This document shows, one piece after another, positions 28,333 through 36,827 of a stretch of 64,000 nt of DNA (positions within the stretch are counted from its first letter, which is position 1; the number at the start of each line of letters is the position of its first letter). Under the pieces are notes generated by a model. The model saw only the letters and a list, made by a program, of their open reading frames with translations, did not search any database and had not been told where the DNA came from. This stretch comes from Gaiellasilicea sp963802765. GTDB lineage: Bacteria > Actinomycetota > Thermoleophilia > Gaiellales > Gaiellaceae. The translations under genes and the position numbers were made by a program. The stretch covers positions 467,062 through 531,061 of the forward strand of contig CAWDJZ010000013.1 of NCBI GenBank assembly GCA_963802765.1. The letters are read 5' to 3'.

Positions 28333-29248
28333 GGCGCACGACGAGCGTGTAGGCGCGCCGCGCGGTGGCGTTGCTCGTCAGCGTCGTCGTGCAGTCGGCC
28401 GGACCGAGCCCGCGCCTGTCGATCGTCACCTTCGTCGTTCCGGCCGGCATCGTGCGCAGCGCGACGCGCGAGCCGCCGCAGCGGACTTCGAGTGTGGCGC
28501 GTCCGGCCAGCGTGGCGGTCGCGGTGACGCGGCGACCCGGGCCGAGCAGCCCGAACGTGAGTGTCGCCCGGGCCTGCGGCGTGAGGGTGCCGCGGCGGTC
28601 GAGCGTGACGGGCTTCAGCGCCGGCGGCCTCACGATCGTGGGCGGGGGGCCGAGCCCGAGATCGGCTTCGATCGCGTCCAGCACCGTCTCGTCGGGCTCG
28701 CCGAGCCACGGGATCTTGTACCGCGTCTGACCGAGCGCGAGCCGGGCGTAGTCCTCGGCGAAGATCTCGGCGATGCTGCGGCTCCAGTCGATCGAGTAGT
28801 CGCGAGTGACGCTGCCGATGCGGGCGAGCTCGGCCATGCTGCGGGCACGCCACCAGTGCGGCGTCCCGTTCGGCTCGCGCGCGCCGGCGACCGGGGTCGT
28901 GCGATCGAGGTGGTGCGCGTACTCGTGTACCACCGTGTGCGCGTTGTCCTCGCTCTGCTCGGCCGGGACGACCATCCGGTTCCGGTTGTAACAGCCTGCC
29001 GCCCCGCGCCCGCAGGCCGAGCGGAGCTCCTCCCACGAGACGATCCTCACGGTCACCGTCGAGATCTCGTCGCCGTGCGGCGCTGCCCGGAGCAGAGCTG
29101 CATACCACTCGGGATCGACGCCCTCGGCCTGCACGTCGAACCGCATCGTGCGGCCCTGGTCGTCGTTGAGGACGACCTCCTCGGCGGCAGCGTCGTTCGC
29201 GAGGCCCAGCGAGGCCGCGAGCACCAGCAGGAGGAGCAAACGGCGCAC
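28313..29248 (-). CDS. Secreted HExxH metallopeptidase-like protein, function unknown
   Basis: 311 residues from GTG 29248. Signal peptide RRLLLLLVLAASLGLANDAAA. A zinc-binding HEYAHH (in VVHEYAHHLD) is followed about 50 residues later by an acidic stretch IAEIFAEDYARLALG that could supply the third ligand, a gluzincin-like arrangement. The last 100 residues form a Thr-rich beta domain with two cysteines. I do not recognise the family. The start is set by the signal peptide; the frame extends further upstream through a terminator hairpin. Confidence 0.65.
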   Translation of the reverse strand: MRRLLLLLVLAASLGLANDAAAEEVVLNDDQGRTMRFDVQAEGVDPEWYAALLRAAPHGDEISTVTVRIVSWEELRSACGRGAAGCYNRNRMVVPAEQSEDNAHTVVHEYAHHLDRTTPVAGAREPNGTPHWWRARSMAELARIGSVTRDYSIDWSRSIAEIFAEDYARLALGQTRYKIPWLGEPDETVLDAIEADLGLGPPPTIVRPPALKPVTLDRRGTLTPQARATLTFGLLGPGRRVTATATLAGRATLEVRCGGSRVALRTMPAGTTKVTIDRRGLGPADCTTTLTSNATARRAYTLVVRLSIPRA

Positions 29249-29294
29249 GCGGCCATGGTAGGCCGCCCCCGGTAAGGGCGAGATAAAGATCCGG

Positions 29295-29324
29295 TGCTGG
29301 GCCGCGCGCGAGCGCGGCCCAGCA
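29295..29324 (-). terminator. Intrinsic terminator (minus strand)
   Basis: Perfect 13-base stem (29295-29307 with 29312-29324) with a four-base loop, followed on the minus strand by CCGGATCTTTATC. It would end the transcript that starts near 29838 and lies 47 bases before the metallopeptidase start. Confidence 0.65.
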
Positions 29325-29364
29325 TCGTGATCAAAGTGGTTCGTAGTTGTCCTCCTTCGGTCGG

Positions 29365-29568
29365 TCAACCTCCTGTTCGCTGCGGCCACACGGGGATCGA
29401 GCCGCCGCGCCTGCCCGGGTCGGGCGGGGCGGCGTTCTCCCGCGCGTATGCCGTTTCATCGTTCGCCCGCGTCGCCGCAGCTCCCCGCACGCGGCGCTGG
29501 ACCGGCCGGTAGGCGGCCGGTCCAGCGAGTGCGCGGTTGGGGAGCTGTCGGGTCAGCGTTTCGTTCAC
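29365..29568 (-). CDS. Short ORF downstream of the Asn/Gly-rich gene, doubtful
   Basis: 67 codons from GTG, beginning MNETLTRQLPNRALAG, 7 bases after the preceding stop. GGAGG touches the start codon and is too close for a good ribosome binding site. Its sequence spans the large hairpin at 29478-29547, which argues against coding. Kept because it lies inside a well-delimited transcription unit. Confidence 0.25.
   Translation of the reverse strand: MNETLTRQLPNRALAGPAAYRPVQRRVRGAAATRANDETAYARENAAPPDPGRRGGSIPVWPQRTGG
29478..29547 (-). ncRNA. Large imperfect hairpin, candidate structured RNA
   Basis: Nested stems: CAGCTCCCC (29478-29486) with GGGGAGCTG (29539-29547), GCAC with GTGC inside, and a 13-base inner stem 29495-29507 with 29515-29527 around a 7-base loop. 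It lies within the transcript running from about 29838 to 29290. Could be a regulatory RNA, a processing site or an extra terminator. Confidence 0.4.
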
Positions 29569-29574
29569 CTCCGT

Positions 29575-29922
29575 TTAGAGGTTCAGCCTCAGGCGCAGCC
29601 GGAGCGCGATCCTGTTGGACAGGTCCGCGTTCTGGTTCTGCACGTTGCTCTGGCCGACGGTGGCGCTGTTGGTCATCGCGGCCGAGCTGGTCGCGGGGCC
29701 TCCAGTCGCCGTCGCTGCGCCACCAGGTGCGTTGCCACCGCTGGCGAAGCCGCCGTTGGCGGACGCGGGGCCGCTGCCCACCTGGGTAGCGCTTGCGTTG
29801 GCGTTGCCTGCACCGCCGGCTGCGTTGTTCGTGCCACCGTTTGCGTTTATAACGCTCGCTCTACTCTTGTCAATAGTTTCCGGAGTCGCGAGCCGCGGTG
29901 GAGGAATTAGGCTCGATCGCAA
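29575..29922 (-). CDS. Asn/Gly/Ala-rich low-complexity protein, hypothetical
   Basis: Up to 115 residues from TTG 29922. Composition is extreme: stretches such as NANGGTNNAAGGAGNANA and ASANGGFASGGNAPGG, then TVGQSNVQNQNADLSNRI and a C-terminal alternating strand IALRLRLRLNL. No signal peptide is visible from this start. A strong promoter lies inside the frame (29846-29873), so the real start may be downstream, for example the in-frame GTG at 29781, or the 5' end may carry an indel. The Q/N-rich tail recalls amyloid or surface-adhesive proteins, but I cannot assign a family. Confidence 0.45.
   Translation of the reverse strand: MRSSLIPPPRLATPETIDKSRASVINANGGTNNAAGGAGNANASATQVGSGPASANGGFASGGNAPGGAATATGGPATSSAAMTNSATVGQSNVQNQNADLSNRIALRLRLRLNL
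29846..29873 (-). promoter_or_regulatory. Strong sigma70-type promoter (minus strand)
   Basis: TTGACA (29873-29868) and TATAAA (29851-29846) with a 16-base spacer, in an AT-rich island of an otherwise very GC-rich window. Expected start near 29838-29840, reading into the Asn/Gly-rich ORF and ending at the terminator at 29295. Confidence 0.6.
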
Positions 29923-31403
29923 TGGATGATGACCGTGGCGTCGCCCTCGAGCGACTGCGAACAGAGCGGTTCGACCTCCTCGTCGTCGGCGGCGGGATCA
30001 TCGGCGCCGGCATCGCAGCTCTGGCGTCCAGGCACGGCTTCCGGGTGGCGCTCGTCGAGCGGCACGACTTCGCATCCGGCACCTCGAGCGCCTCCTCGAA
30101 GCTGGTGCACGGCGGCCTCCGCTACCTCCGCCTCGGTCACTTCAGCCTCGTCCGCGAGGCGCTCGCCGAGGTGAACGCGCTCAGCCGCATCGTGGCGCCG
30201 CATCTCGTTCGGCCGCTCAACTTCGTCCTCCCGGTCTACCGCGGCGGGCCGTACGGGCGGATCCCGATTCGCGGCGCGCTCTGGTCGTACGCCGGCCTGA
30301 CGGGAGCGGTCGCCGAGCGAGGCCGCATGATCGCACCTGCCGCTGCCGCACGGCTCGTGCCGCCGCTGCGGCTCGAAGGGCTGCGCGCGGCGGGGTTCTA
30401 CCCGGACGCGCAGACTGACGACGCGAGACTCTGCCTGGCGAACCTGCGCGGCGCCTCAGACGAGGGAGGGGTCGTGCTCAACCGCGTCGAGCTGCTCGGG
30501 CTCGAACGCGGCCCTGTCGCGCACGTTCGTGACCTTCTCGGTGGGGAGGAGCTCGAGGTGGCCGCGCGGTGTGTTGTCAATGCGACCGGGCCCTGGATCG
30601 ACGAGGTCCGGCGGCTGGAGAACCCACGAGCGGGCACGTCCGTAACGCTGAGCAGAGGCGCGCACGTCGTCGTCGAACGGAACGGCGGCTGGGGGGCCGC
30701 GCTGACGGTCCCGATCGACCGGACCCGTGTCGCCTTCGCGGTTCCCTGGGCCGGGATGCTCCTACTCGGCACGACGGACTCCGTCTTCGAGGGCGATGCG
30801 CGTGCGATCGAGCCGACGGAGTCGGAGGAGCGGCAGATCCTCGCCGAGGCGGAGCTCGCCGTGGACGCGGCTGCGCTCGGCCCGATCCGCGCCCGCTTCG
30901 CCGGCCTCCGCGTGCTTCCGGCGGGCACCACCAAGACGGCCCGGGCGCAACGCGAGACGATGCTCTCGACCGGGCCGCTCGGTGTGGTGACCGTCGCGGG
31001 CGGCAAGCTCACGACCTATCGCCGCATCGCGTTGGCGGTGCTGCACGCGCTCCGTGCCGACCTCGCCCTGCACCGGATCGACCGAAGGCCGCGCCCGCTG
31101 CCCGGAGCCGCCGATCCCGACGTCGCCGCCGATGCTCTGCGGCGTCGGCACCCGGAGCTCGACGAGGCGCTCGCGGCCCACCTCGCCGGAACCTACGGGG
31201 CGCTCGCGCCCGAGGTCGTGACCGCCGGCGCGCTCGAACCGCTGGGCGAGGGGCCTGAGGTGGAAGCGCAGGTGGTGTACGCGCGGGAACGCGAATGGGC
31301 CGTGACGGCCGACGATGTGCTCCGGCGGCGGACGACGCTCGCCCTCACCGGGCGCGATTCCGAGGTCGTCCGGCAGCGCGTCGAGGCATTGCTTGGCCCA
31401 TGA
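29922..31403 (+). CDS. glpD: Glycerol-3-phosphate dehydrogenase GlpD
   Basis: 493-residue FAD enzyme that oxidises glycerol-3-P to dihydroxyacetone phosphate and passes electrons to quinones. N-terminal Rossmann FAD motif LLVVGGGIIGAGIA, then SSKLVHGGLRYLRLG, and ATGPWIDEVRRL; C-terminal alpha-helical domain from about residue 370. ATG at 29922 chosen; a GTG at 29898 would add eight residues and GGAGG lies between the two, so the start is uncertain. The ATG of glpK overlaps its stop. Confidence 0.94.
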   Translation: MDDDRGVALERLRTERFDLLVVGGGIIGAGIAALASRHGFRVALVERHDFASGTSSASSKLVHGGLRYLRLGHFSLVREALAEVNALSRIVAPHLVRPLNFVLPVYRGGPYGRIPIRGALWSYAGLTGAVAERGRMIAPAAAARLVPPLRLEGLRAAGFYPDAQTDDARLCLANLRGASDEGGVVLNRVELLGLERGPVAHVRDLLGGEELEVAARCVVNATGPWIDEVRRLENPRAGTSVTLSRGAHVVVERNGGWGAALTVPIDRTRVAFAVPWAGMLLLGTTDSVFEGDARAIEPTESEERQILAEAELAVDAAALGPIRARFAGLRVLPAGTTKTARAQRETMLSTGPLGVVTVAGGKLTTYRRIALAVLHALRADLALHRIDRRPRPLPGAADPDVAADALRRRHPELDEALAAHLAGTYGALAPEVVTAGALEPLGEGPEVEAQVVYAREREWAVTADDVLRRRTTLALTGRDSEVVRQRVEALLGP

Positions 31404-32818
31404 TCCTCGCGATCGACCAGGGGACGACCGGCACGACGTGCCTCGTCGTCGACGAGGAGCTTCGCCTGCGCGGCCGCGGCTACGCCGAGCTCCCGCAGCA
31501 CTTTCCCCGGCCCGGCTGGGTCGAGCACGATCCGGAGGAGATCTGGGTGTCCGTGCAGGCCGCCGCCGAGCTCGCCGTGCGCTCCGCCGGCGTGCCTGCG
31601 TCCGAGCTTCACGCGATCGGGATCACGAACCAGCGTGAGACGACCGTGCTCTGGGAGCGAGCCTCGGGGAATCCGGTTGCTCCGGCGATCGTGTGGCAGG
31701 ACCGGCGGACCGCCGATCGCTGCCGCGAGCTGCCGGGCGATCTGATCCGCGCCAGGACAGGCCTCGTTCCCGACCCGTACTTCTCGGCCACGAAGCTCGA
31801 ATGGCTGCTCGCGCGCACCGATGCGCCCCGAGCCGGGCTCGCGTTCGGGACGATCGACTCCTGGCTCGTCTGGAAGCTGACGGGCGGGCGAGCGCACGTG
31901 ACCGACCGGACGAACGCCTCCCGGACGATGCTGCTCGGCCTCGACACGCTCGACTGGGACGACGAGCTGCTCGACCTGTTCGGGGTCGACCGCGAGCTGC
32001 TGCCGCGGCTCGTGGGGTCGGCCGAGGTCGCCGACGACGCGGAGCTGCTCGGTGTCACGCTGCCGGTCGCAGGGATCGCGGGCGACCAGCAGGCCGCGCT
32101 CGCCGGCCACGGCTGCTTCGAGCGCGGCGAGGCGAAGGCCACGTACGGCACCGGCAGCTTCGTCCTCGCACACGTCGGCAGCGGACGACAACCGGTTCCC
32201 GACGGGTTGCTCGAGACCGTGGCCGCGCCGAGTGGTTTCGCACACGAGGGTGCGATTCTGGCGAGCGGAGCGGCGATCCAGTGGCTGAGAGACGGCCTCG
32301 GCGCCCTCGCAGACGCCGCGGAGAGTGAGAAGCTCGCCCGCGGGGTCGAATCGAGCGGGGGTGTCACGTTCGTCCCGGCGCTGGCCGGCCTCGGTTCGCC
32401 GCACTGGGATGCGAACGCTCGCGGCCTGATCAGCGGGATCACACGGGGGACCACGCGCGCGCACCTCGCCCGGGCCGCGCTCGAGGCGATCGCGTTCCAG
32501 GTCGCGGACGTGCTCGACCTGCTTCCCGGCGGCGTCGACGTCCTCCGGGCCGACGGCGGCGCGAGCGCCAACGGCTTCCTGATGCAGCTGCAGGCCGACG
32601 TGCTCGGCTGCCCGGTCGAGGTCGCAGCCGAGCAGGAGGCGACCGCGCTGGGCGCCGCCGTGCTCGCCGGCCGCGCGATCGGGCTCTGGCCGGATGCCGA
32701 TTCGATCCGCGCGCGGCTCCGCCGCGGTGCGGTCTATGAGCCGTCCGACGATCGCGGCTGGGTCGCCGAGCGCCGCGCGGAGTGGCAGCTCGCGCTGCGC
32801 CGTGCGCTTCTCTCGTGA
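31400..32818 (+). CDS. glpK: Glycerol kinase GlpK
   Basis: 472-residue FGGY kinase producing glycerol-3-P for GlpD. Motifs: ILAIDQGTTGTTCLV, GITNQRETTVLWER (substrate loop), WQDRRTADRC, KATYGTGSFVLAHVG and the FGGY signature region ADGGASANGFLMQLQADVLG. Slightly shorter than the usual 500 residues. No glycerol facilitator gene is adjacent. Ends 16 bases before the convergent small membrane-protein gene. Confidence 0.95.
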   Translation: MILAIDQGTTGTTCLVVDEELRLRGRGYAELPQHFPRPGWVEHDPEEIWVSVQAAAELAVRSAGVPASELHAIGITNQRETTVLWERASGNPVAPAIVWQDRRTADRCRELPGDLIRARTGLVPDPYFSATKLEWLLARTDAPRAGLAFGTIDSWLVWKLTGGRAHVTDRTNASRTMLLGLDTLDWDDELLDLFGVDRELLPRLVGSAEVADDAELLGVTLPVAGIAGDQQAALAGHGCFERGEAKATYGTGSFVLAHVGSGRQPVPDGLLETVAAPSGFAHEGAILASGAAIQWLRDGLGALADAAESEKLARGVESSGGVTFVPALAGLGSPHWDANARGLISGITRGTTRAHLARAALEAIAFQVADVLDLLPGGVDVLRADGGASANGFLMQLQADVLGCPVEVAAEQEATALGAAVLAGRAIGLWPDADSIRARLRRGAVYEPSDDRGWVAERRAEWQLALRRALLS

Positions 32819-32834
32819 CGGACGTGCTCCTGGC

Positions 32835-33279
32835 CTAGCCGCCGGGCAGGAGCTCGAGCAGGTCGAGGAGCCGGTCGAAACTGACGCGCCGCACGAGCCC
32901 GCGAAGCAGGTTTCCGAGCCTGGGGTCGAGCCGGTCGGCCTGCTCGGCGTCGTCGGCTGCGCGCAGGAGACCGGACCGCACGAGGTCGCCGAGGTCGTCC
33001 TGCGGAGATCTCGTGCTCACGGGCGAAGCGCTCGAGCGCGTCGCGACTGGCAAAGGCAAGCACGACCGCTTCCCGCGAGACTCCGAGCTCGCACGCGGCG
33101 CCGTCGAGCCCCGAGAGGACGATCTGCTCCGCGACCTCGCCGAAGCCGTCCGCATCGCGCACCTCGCGGGCTGCGCACGGGTCGGCGACCGCCGCAGGCG
33201 AGTACGACGCTCCGCCCAGCGCGAGGTAGGCGACCACGAGCACAACCGACGTGCCTGTCGCCCAGGCGATCGCGCGCAT
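32835..33279 (-). CDS. Small membrane-anchored protein, unknown (one frameshift)
   Basis: Conceptually about 147 residues. One N-terminal hydrophobic helix (MRAIAWATGTSVVLVVAYLALGG) precedes an extracytoplasmic domain with two cysteines (DPCAAREV, GAACELG). An extra base near 33005 moves the end (LVRRVSFDRLLDLLELLPGG) into another frame. The ATG overlaps the MFS stop (ATGA), so it is the last gene of a lipoprotein-MFS-small protein operon. No family recognised. Confidence 0.5.
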
Positions 33280-34613
33280 CAGACGCTCACGTCCCGTCTG
33301 CCGACCACGATCGGCACGAGTGCGAGCAGGGCGAGAAACGCGGCGGCGAGGAAGGAGCGCGAGAACGCGTTCGTGACTGCCCGGTCGAGCTGATCCTGCA
33401 GGGTCGAGACGAGGTCGCCGTATGCGGGGTCGTCGCGGTCGCCGACGACCTCGCGCACCGACGGGATGCGTGCCTCCTCCTTCGCCTCGTCGACGGCGAC
33501 GAGGATGTTGCGGGCGACGGAGAGCTTGTCGAGCGCCGGGATCCGGCTGTCGAGCACGGCCGACGTGCCCGCGGCGAGCGCCTCGTCCTCGTTCCGCTCG
33601 AGATCCGCCGTGAAGATCGGCGTCAGTAACAGCAGCCCGACGACGATGCCGGCGTGCCGCGCGGCGATCGTCCAGCCGCCGTGCACTGCCTGTGCGGATC
33701 GTCCGGCGAGCGCTCGCTCCGTCAGCGCCGAGAGTGCGAGCCCGAGGCCGGCTCCGATCGCGAGCTGCGGCGGGATCGTCCAGGCGGCTCCAGCGTGCGG
33801 AAGCCAGCCGAGCGCCGCGAGCCCTCCCGCGATGAGGATCACCCCGGCCGCTGCCCGCGCCCAGGTCGGTGTGATCCTGCTTCCGCCGCGCGCGGCGGCG
33901 ATCGCCGCGAGCGGCAGCACGGTGACGACGAGGCCGGCGGCCAGCGGCTCCAGGCGCCAGCCGTTGATGAGCAGGATGACGAGCAGGAAGAGCGCTGCGA
34001 CGAGCGCCCCGGAGACGAGTAACAGCGCGGCGTTCGCGCCGACGTGGGGTCGCTCGACCGGCTCCGCCACCCGCACCGCTCGGACGCCGCGGACCGCGGC
34101 GAGCGTGGCCAGCACGACCGGCACCTGGACGAGGAAGATGGACTCCCAGCCGAACAGCTGCGTCAGGATCCCGCCCGCCGCCGGGCCGAGCGCGGCGCCG
34201 ACCACCCCCGCGAGCGCCCACGTCCGTGCCGCGGGAGCGTCGCCGCCGGCCGCCTCGCCGAGCAGGTCGAGCGCGCTGCAGACGATCGCGGCGCCTGCGG
34301 CGCCTTGAACTGCGCGTGCGCCGACGAGCAGGTCGAAGGACGAGGCGAAGGCGCAGGTGAGCGAGGCTGCCGCGAAGACGGCGATGCCGGCGGCGAACAC
34401 CGGGACCGGACGGCGGCGCGCGAGGAAGGCGGCCGGGAGCGCCGCGAGTGCCAGCGCGAGGTTGTACGAGGTCAGCGCCCAGGCGAGCGTCGACAGCTCG
34501 ACGTCGTACCGGGCGAGGATCTCTGGCAGAGCGATCGTGACGACCGAAGAGTCGGCGAGGACGACGCCGACCGCGAGGCCGAGCAGTGCAATGCGGATTC
34601 GGCTGTCCCTCAG
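33279..34613 (-). CDS. MFS exporter, DHA2-like, probable CTG start
   Basis: Drug:H+ antiporter-type transporter. From the first GTG (34400) it would be 373 residues and lack helices 1-2. The same frame continues upstream with typical DHA2 sequence (VVLADSSVVTIALPEIL, WALTSYNLALALAALPA) but contains no ATG, GTG or TTG before the upstream stop. A CTG at 34613 overlaps the lipoprotein stop as CTGA and yields 444 residues. The insertion between late helices (about 300-375) is predicted extracytoplasmic and rich in charged residues. Substrate unknown. Confidence 0.78.
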   Translation of the reverse strand: MRDSRIRIALLGLAVGVVLADSSVVTIALPEILARYDVELSTLAWALTSYNLALALAALPAAFLARRRPVPVFAAGIAVFAAASLTCAFASSFDLLVGARAVQGAAGAAIVCSALDLLGEAAGGDAPAARTWALAGVVGAALGPAAGGILTQLFGWESIFLVQVPVVLATLAAVRGVRAVRVAEPVERPHVGANAALLLVSGALVAALFLLVILLINGWRLEPLAAGLVVTVLPLAAIAAARGGSRITPTWARAAAGVILIAGGLAALGWLPHAGAAWTIPPQLAIGAGLGLALSALTERALAGRSAQAVHGGWTIAARHAGIVVGLLLLTPIFTADLERNEDEALAAGTSAVLDSRIPALDKLSVARNILVAVDEAKEEARIPSVREVVGDRDDPAYGDLVSTLQDQLDRAVTNAFSRSFLAAAFLALLALVPIVVGRRDVSV

Positions 34614-35158
34614 CTCCCGATCTCGCCGATCTGATCCTGAAGCGAGTCGCAGTCGTCCGAGTTCTCGAACGCGCTTCTCAGCTCCTCGCCGCCGTCGAGC
34701 GACCGGAGGTTCTCCAGGGTGGACGTCACAGCCGTCGCCGCTGCGGTGATCGCGCTGGTGATGGCTCCGAGCGCTTGCGGGCCGGAGTCGACCGCCTGCT
34801 CCACCTCGTCGAGCTGCTCGCGGAGCTCCGACTCCAGCTCATCGATCTCGCTCTGCGCCTGCTCGCCGGCTTCCGTCTCGGGCCGCTCGAGCGACTGGAA
34901 GCCGTCGACGAGCTCGTCCGTTGCCTCCCTCACGTCGTCGGTGGCCGACCTGACGTCATCCTCGTTCAGGTTCAAGCCCTCGTCGGTCAGCGACCGGACC
35001 GCGTCCTCGACGCTCGTCACCCACGAGCTCAGCTCGCTACAGACGTCGCCCGCCCACTGTTCGGTCGCGTTCTCGTCGCTCCCGCCGCAACCGGCCAGCA
35101 CCGGCGCAGTCAGGAGAGCGAGGACGAAGAGAAGCGCGGCGATTCGTCCGAGACCCAC
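34610..35158 (-). CDS. Coiled-coil lipoprotein, unknown
   Basis: 182 residues. Lipoprotein signal with lipobox LAGC (Cys near residue 24), then an acidic, almost entirely helical domain of heptad-like pattern (DDVREATDELVDGF, EIDELESELREQLDEVEQA) resembling secreted helical-bundle proteins. First gene of the operon with the MFS exporter, so it may be an accessory lipoprotein of that exporter. Divergent from the DUF4239 gene with a 57-base gap. Confidence 0.6.
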   Translation of the reverse strand: MGLGRIAALLFVLALLTAPVLAGCGGSDENATEQWAGDVCSELSSWVTSVEDAVRSLTDEGLNLNEDDVRSATDDVREATDELVDGFQSLERPETEAGEQAQSEIDELESELREQLDEVEQAVDSGPQALGAITSAITAAATAVTSTLENLRSLDGGEELRSAFENSDDCDSLQDQIGEIGS

Positions 35159-35215
35159 GCCGCGATTGTAGAGCAGGCGGCGCGGTGTATGGACATGACC
35201 TGTTTATGCTCGCCC

Positions 35216-36037
35216 ATGAACATCTTCTTGGGGGCGCTCGTCATCGCCGCCGTGACCGCCATCGCGGTCGCAGCGATGCTGCTCGTGCGGCGGCGCGCGC
35301 CCGAAGGAAGCTACTTCGAGGACGGCGACCGTGCGGCAGGCGTCTTCGGGGTGCTCGCGACCGGGTTCTCCGTGCTGCTCGGGTTCATCGTCTTTCTCGC
35401 CTTCACGAGCTTCGACGCGTCGAGGGCGGGTGCGGAGCGAGAAGCGCTCGTGCTGGCGCAGCAGGTCCAGACGGCCCAGTTCCTGCCCGACGTCGCCCGT
35501 GAGCTCACCGGTGAGCTCGTCTGTTACGGCCGGTCGGTTGTGCACGTGGAATGGCCGAGGATGGAGGAAGGGACGCAAGGCGACGAGATCAACCCGTGGG
35601 GCGCCGAGCTGTTCCGGACGATCGAAACCGTCGAACCGAGCACGGCGAGCGAGGAGGCTGCGTACGGCAAGTGGCTCGACCAGACCTCGGATCGCGAGGG
35701 CGCCCGGAGCGACCGGATTCACGGCGCCGTCGGCGTGATTCCCTCGCCGCTCTGGATCGTGCTCTTCTTCATCTCCGCCGTCATCTTCGTCTTCGTGCTC
35801 TTTTTTGCCGACAGCGGGGAGAGGGCCGTCGTCCAGGCGCTCATCATGGGGTCGGTCGTCTCCGTCATCGTGGCGATGCTGCTGCTGCTTCGCCTTCTCG
35901 ACAACCCATTCCATGGCGGTTTCGGAGCCCTGCAACCGGTGGCGATGGAGCGGACGCTGGGTATCGTCGACCAGGAGCTGCGCGTCGTGAATCAGACCGA
36001 GTCCATTCCCTGCGACGCGACCGGGAGAGCGGACTAG
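35216..36037 (+). CDS. DUF4239-family membrane protein
   Basis: 273 residues, four transmembrane helices in two pairs: NIFLGALVIAAVTAIAVAAM and VFGVLATGFSVLLGFIVFLAF at the N-terminus, LWIVLFFISAVIFVFVLFF and VVQALIMGSVVSVIVAMLLLL at the C-terminus, separated by about 110 soluble residues. The topology is bestrophin-like, as in DUF4239. ATG at 35216 is one of three nearby in-frame ATGs. Followed after 3 bases by another membrane protein of the DUF4337 type. Confidence 0.65.
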   Translation: MNIFLGALVIAAVTAIAVAAMLLVRRRAPEGSYFEDGDRAAGVFGVLATGFSVLLGFIVFLAFTSFDASRAGAEREALVLAQQVQTAQFLPDVARELTGELVCYGRSVVHVEWPRMEEGTQGDEINPWGAELFRTIETVEPSTASEEAAYGKWLDQTSDREGARSDRIHGAVGVIPSPLWIVLFFISAVIFVFVLFFADSGERAVVQALIMGSVVSVIVAMLLLLRLLDNPFHGGFGALQPVAMERTLGIVDQELRVVNQTESIPCDATGRAD

Positions 36038-36040
36038 CGG

Positions 36041-36688
36041 ATGGCCGGCGAGACCGTCGATGAGAGGCCGCGCCATCAGTGGGTCGAGCTCATTGCCACG
36101 GCGCTCCTCGCTGTCGCGGCCGTCGCGACCGCCTGGAGCAGCTACCAGGCGAACCGCTGGAACGGCGAGCAGGTGAAGGCGTCCGCCCGGACGAATGCGA
36201 TCAGGATCGAGGCCGCGCGGGCCGCCGACCTCGCGAACGCCCAGACGGAAGTGGACGTCGCGACGTACATGCAATGGGTCGACGCCCACGCGCGGGACGA
36301 GACCGAGCTGACGGACTTCTACGTCAAACGCTTCCGCAAGGAGTTCAAGCCTGCTTTCGACGCCTGGCTCGCCACGGATCCGCTCGAGAACGAGGGTGCC
36401 CCGCTGACGCCGTTCGCAATGCCCGAGTACCGGCTGGCCGCGACCGAGGAGGCCCAGCGGCTCGATGCGCAAGCCGAGGAGTCCGCGGCGACGGTGCGGC
36501 GCAACATCCAGCGTTCCAACAACTACGTCCTCGCCGTCGTCCTCTTCGCGGTCGCGCTCTTCTTCGCCGGGATGAGCACGAAGCTCAGCTCGCCGGGCCC
36601 GCGCAAGGCGATGCTCGTGCTCGGCTGCGTCGTCTTCCTGGGAACGGTCGCCTGGATCGCGACCTTCCCGGTCAGCGTGTCCGTCTAG
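36041..36688 (+). CDS. DUF4337-like membrane protein
   Basis: 215 residues. One N-terminal helix (VELIATALLAVAAVATAWSS) followed by SYQANRWNGEQVKASARTNA, a soluble helical middle, and two C-terminal helices with the pattern NNYVLAVVLFAVALFFAG. Matches the general DUF4337 layout. Cotranscribed with the DUF4239 gene. A small hairpin GGAGCC/GGCTCC at about 36690-36708 may terminate the pair. Confidence 0.6.
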   Translation: MAGETVDERPRHQWVELIATALLAVAAVATAWSSYQANRWNGEQVKASARTNAIRIEAARAADLANAQTEVDVATYMQWVDAHARDETELTDFYVKRFRKEFKPAFDAWLATDPLENEGAPLTPFAMPEYRLAATEEAQRLDAQAEESAATVRRNIQRSNNYVLAVVLFAVALFFAGMSTKLSSPGPRKAMLVLGCVVFLGTVAWIATFPVSVSV

Positions 36689-36827
36689 AGGAGCCCCGGC
36701 GAGGCTCCCGGCGCGAACCGTCGATCATCGAGCCGGGAGGCCTCGGCGGGGAGGGAGAGGGCCCGAATGACGCGGCCGTCGTTCGAAGCCCACGCGGGCA
36801 GAGTGGCTGGTCCCTGTCCGCGACGTC

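Noticed and set aside
28249..29389. Longer N-terminus for the 28313 metallopeptidase
   Set aside because: The extension would run through the terminator hairpin at 29295-29324 and precede a good signal peptide that begins at GTG 29248.
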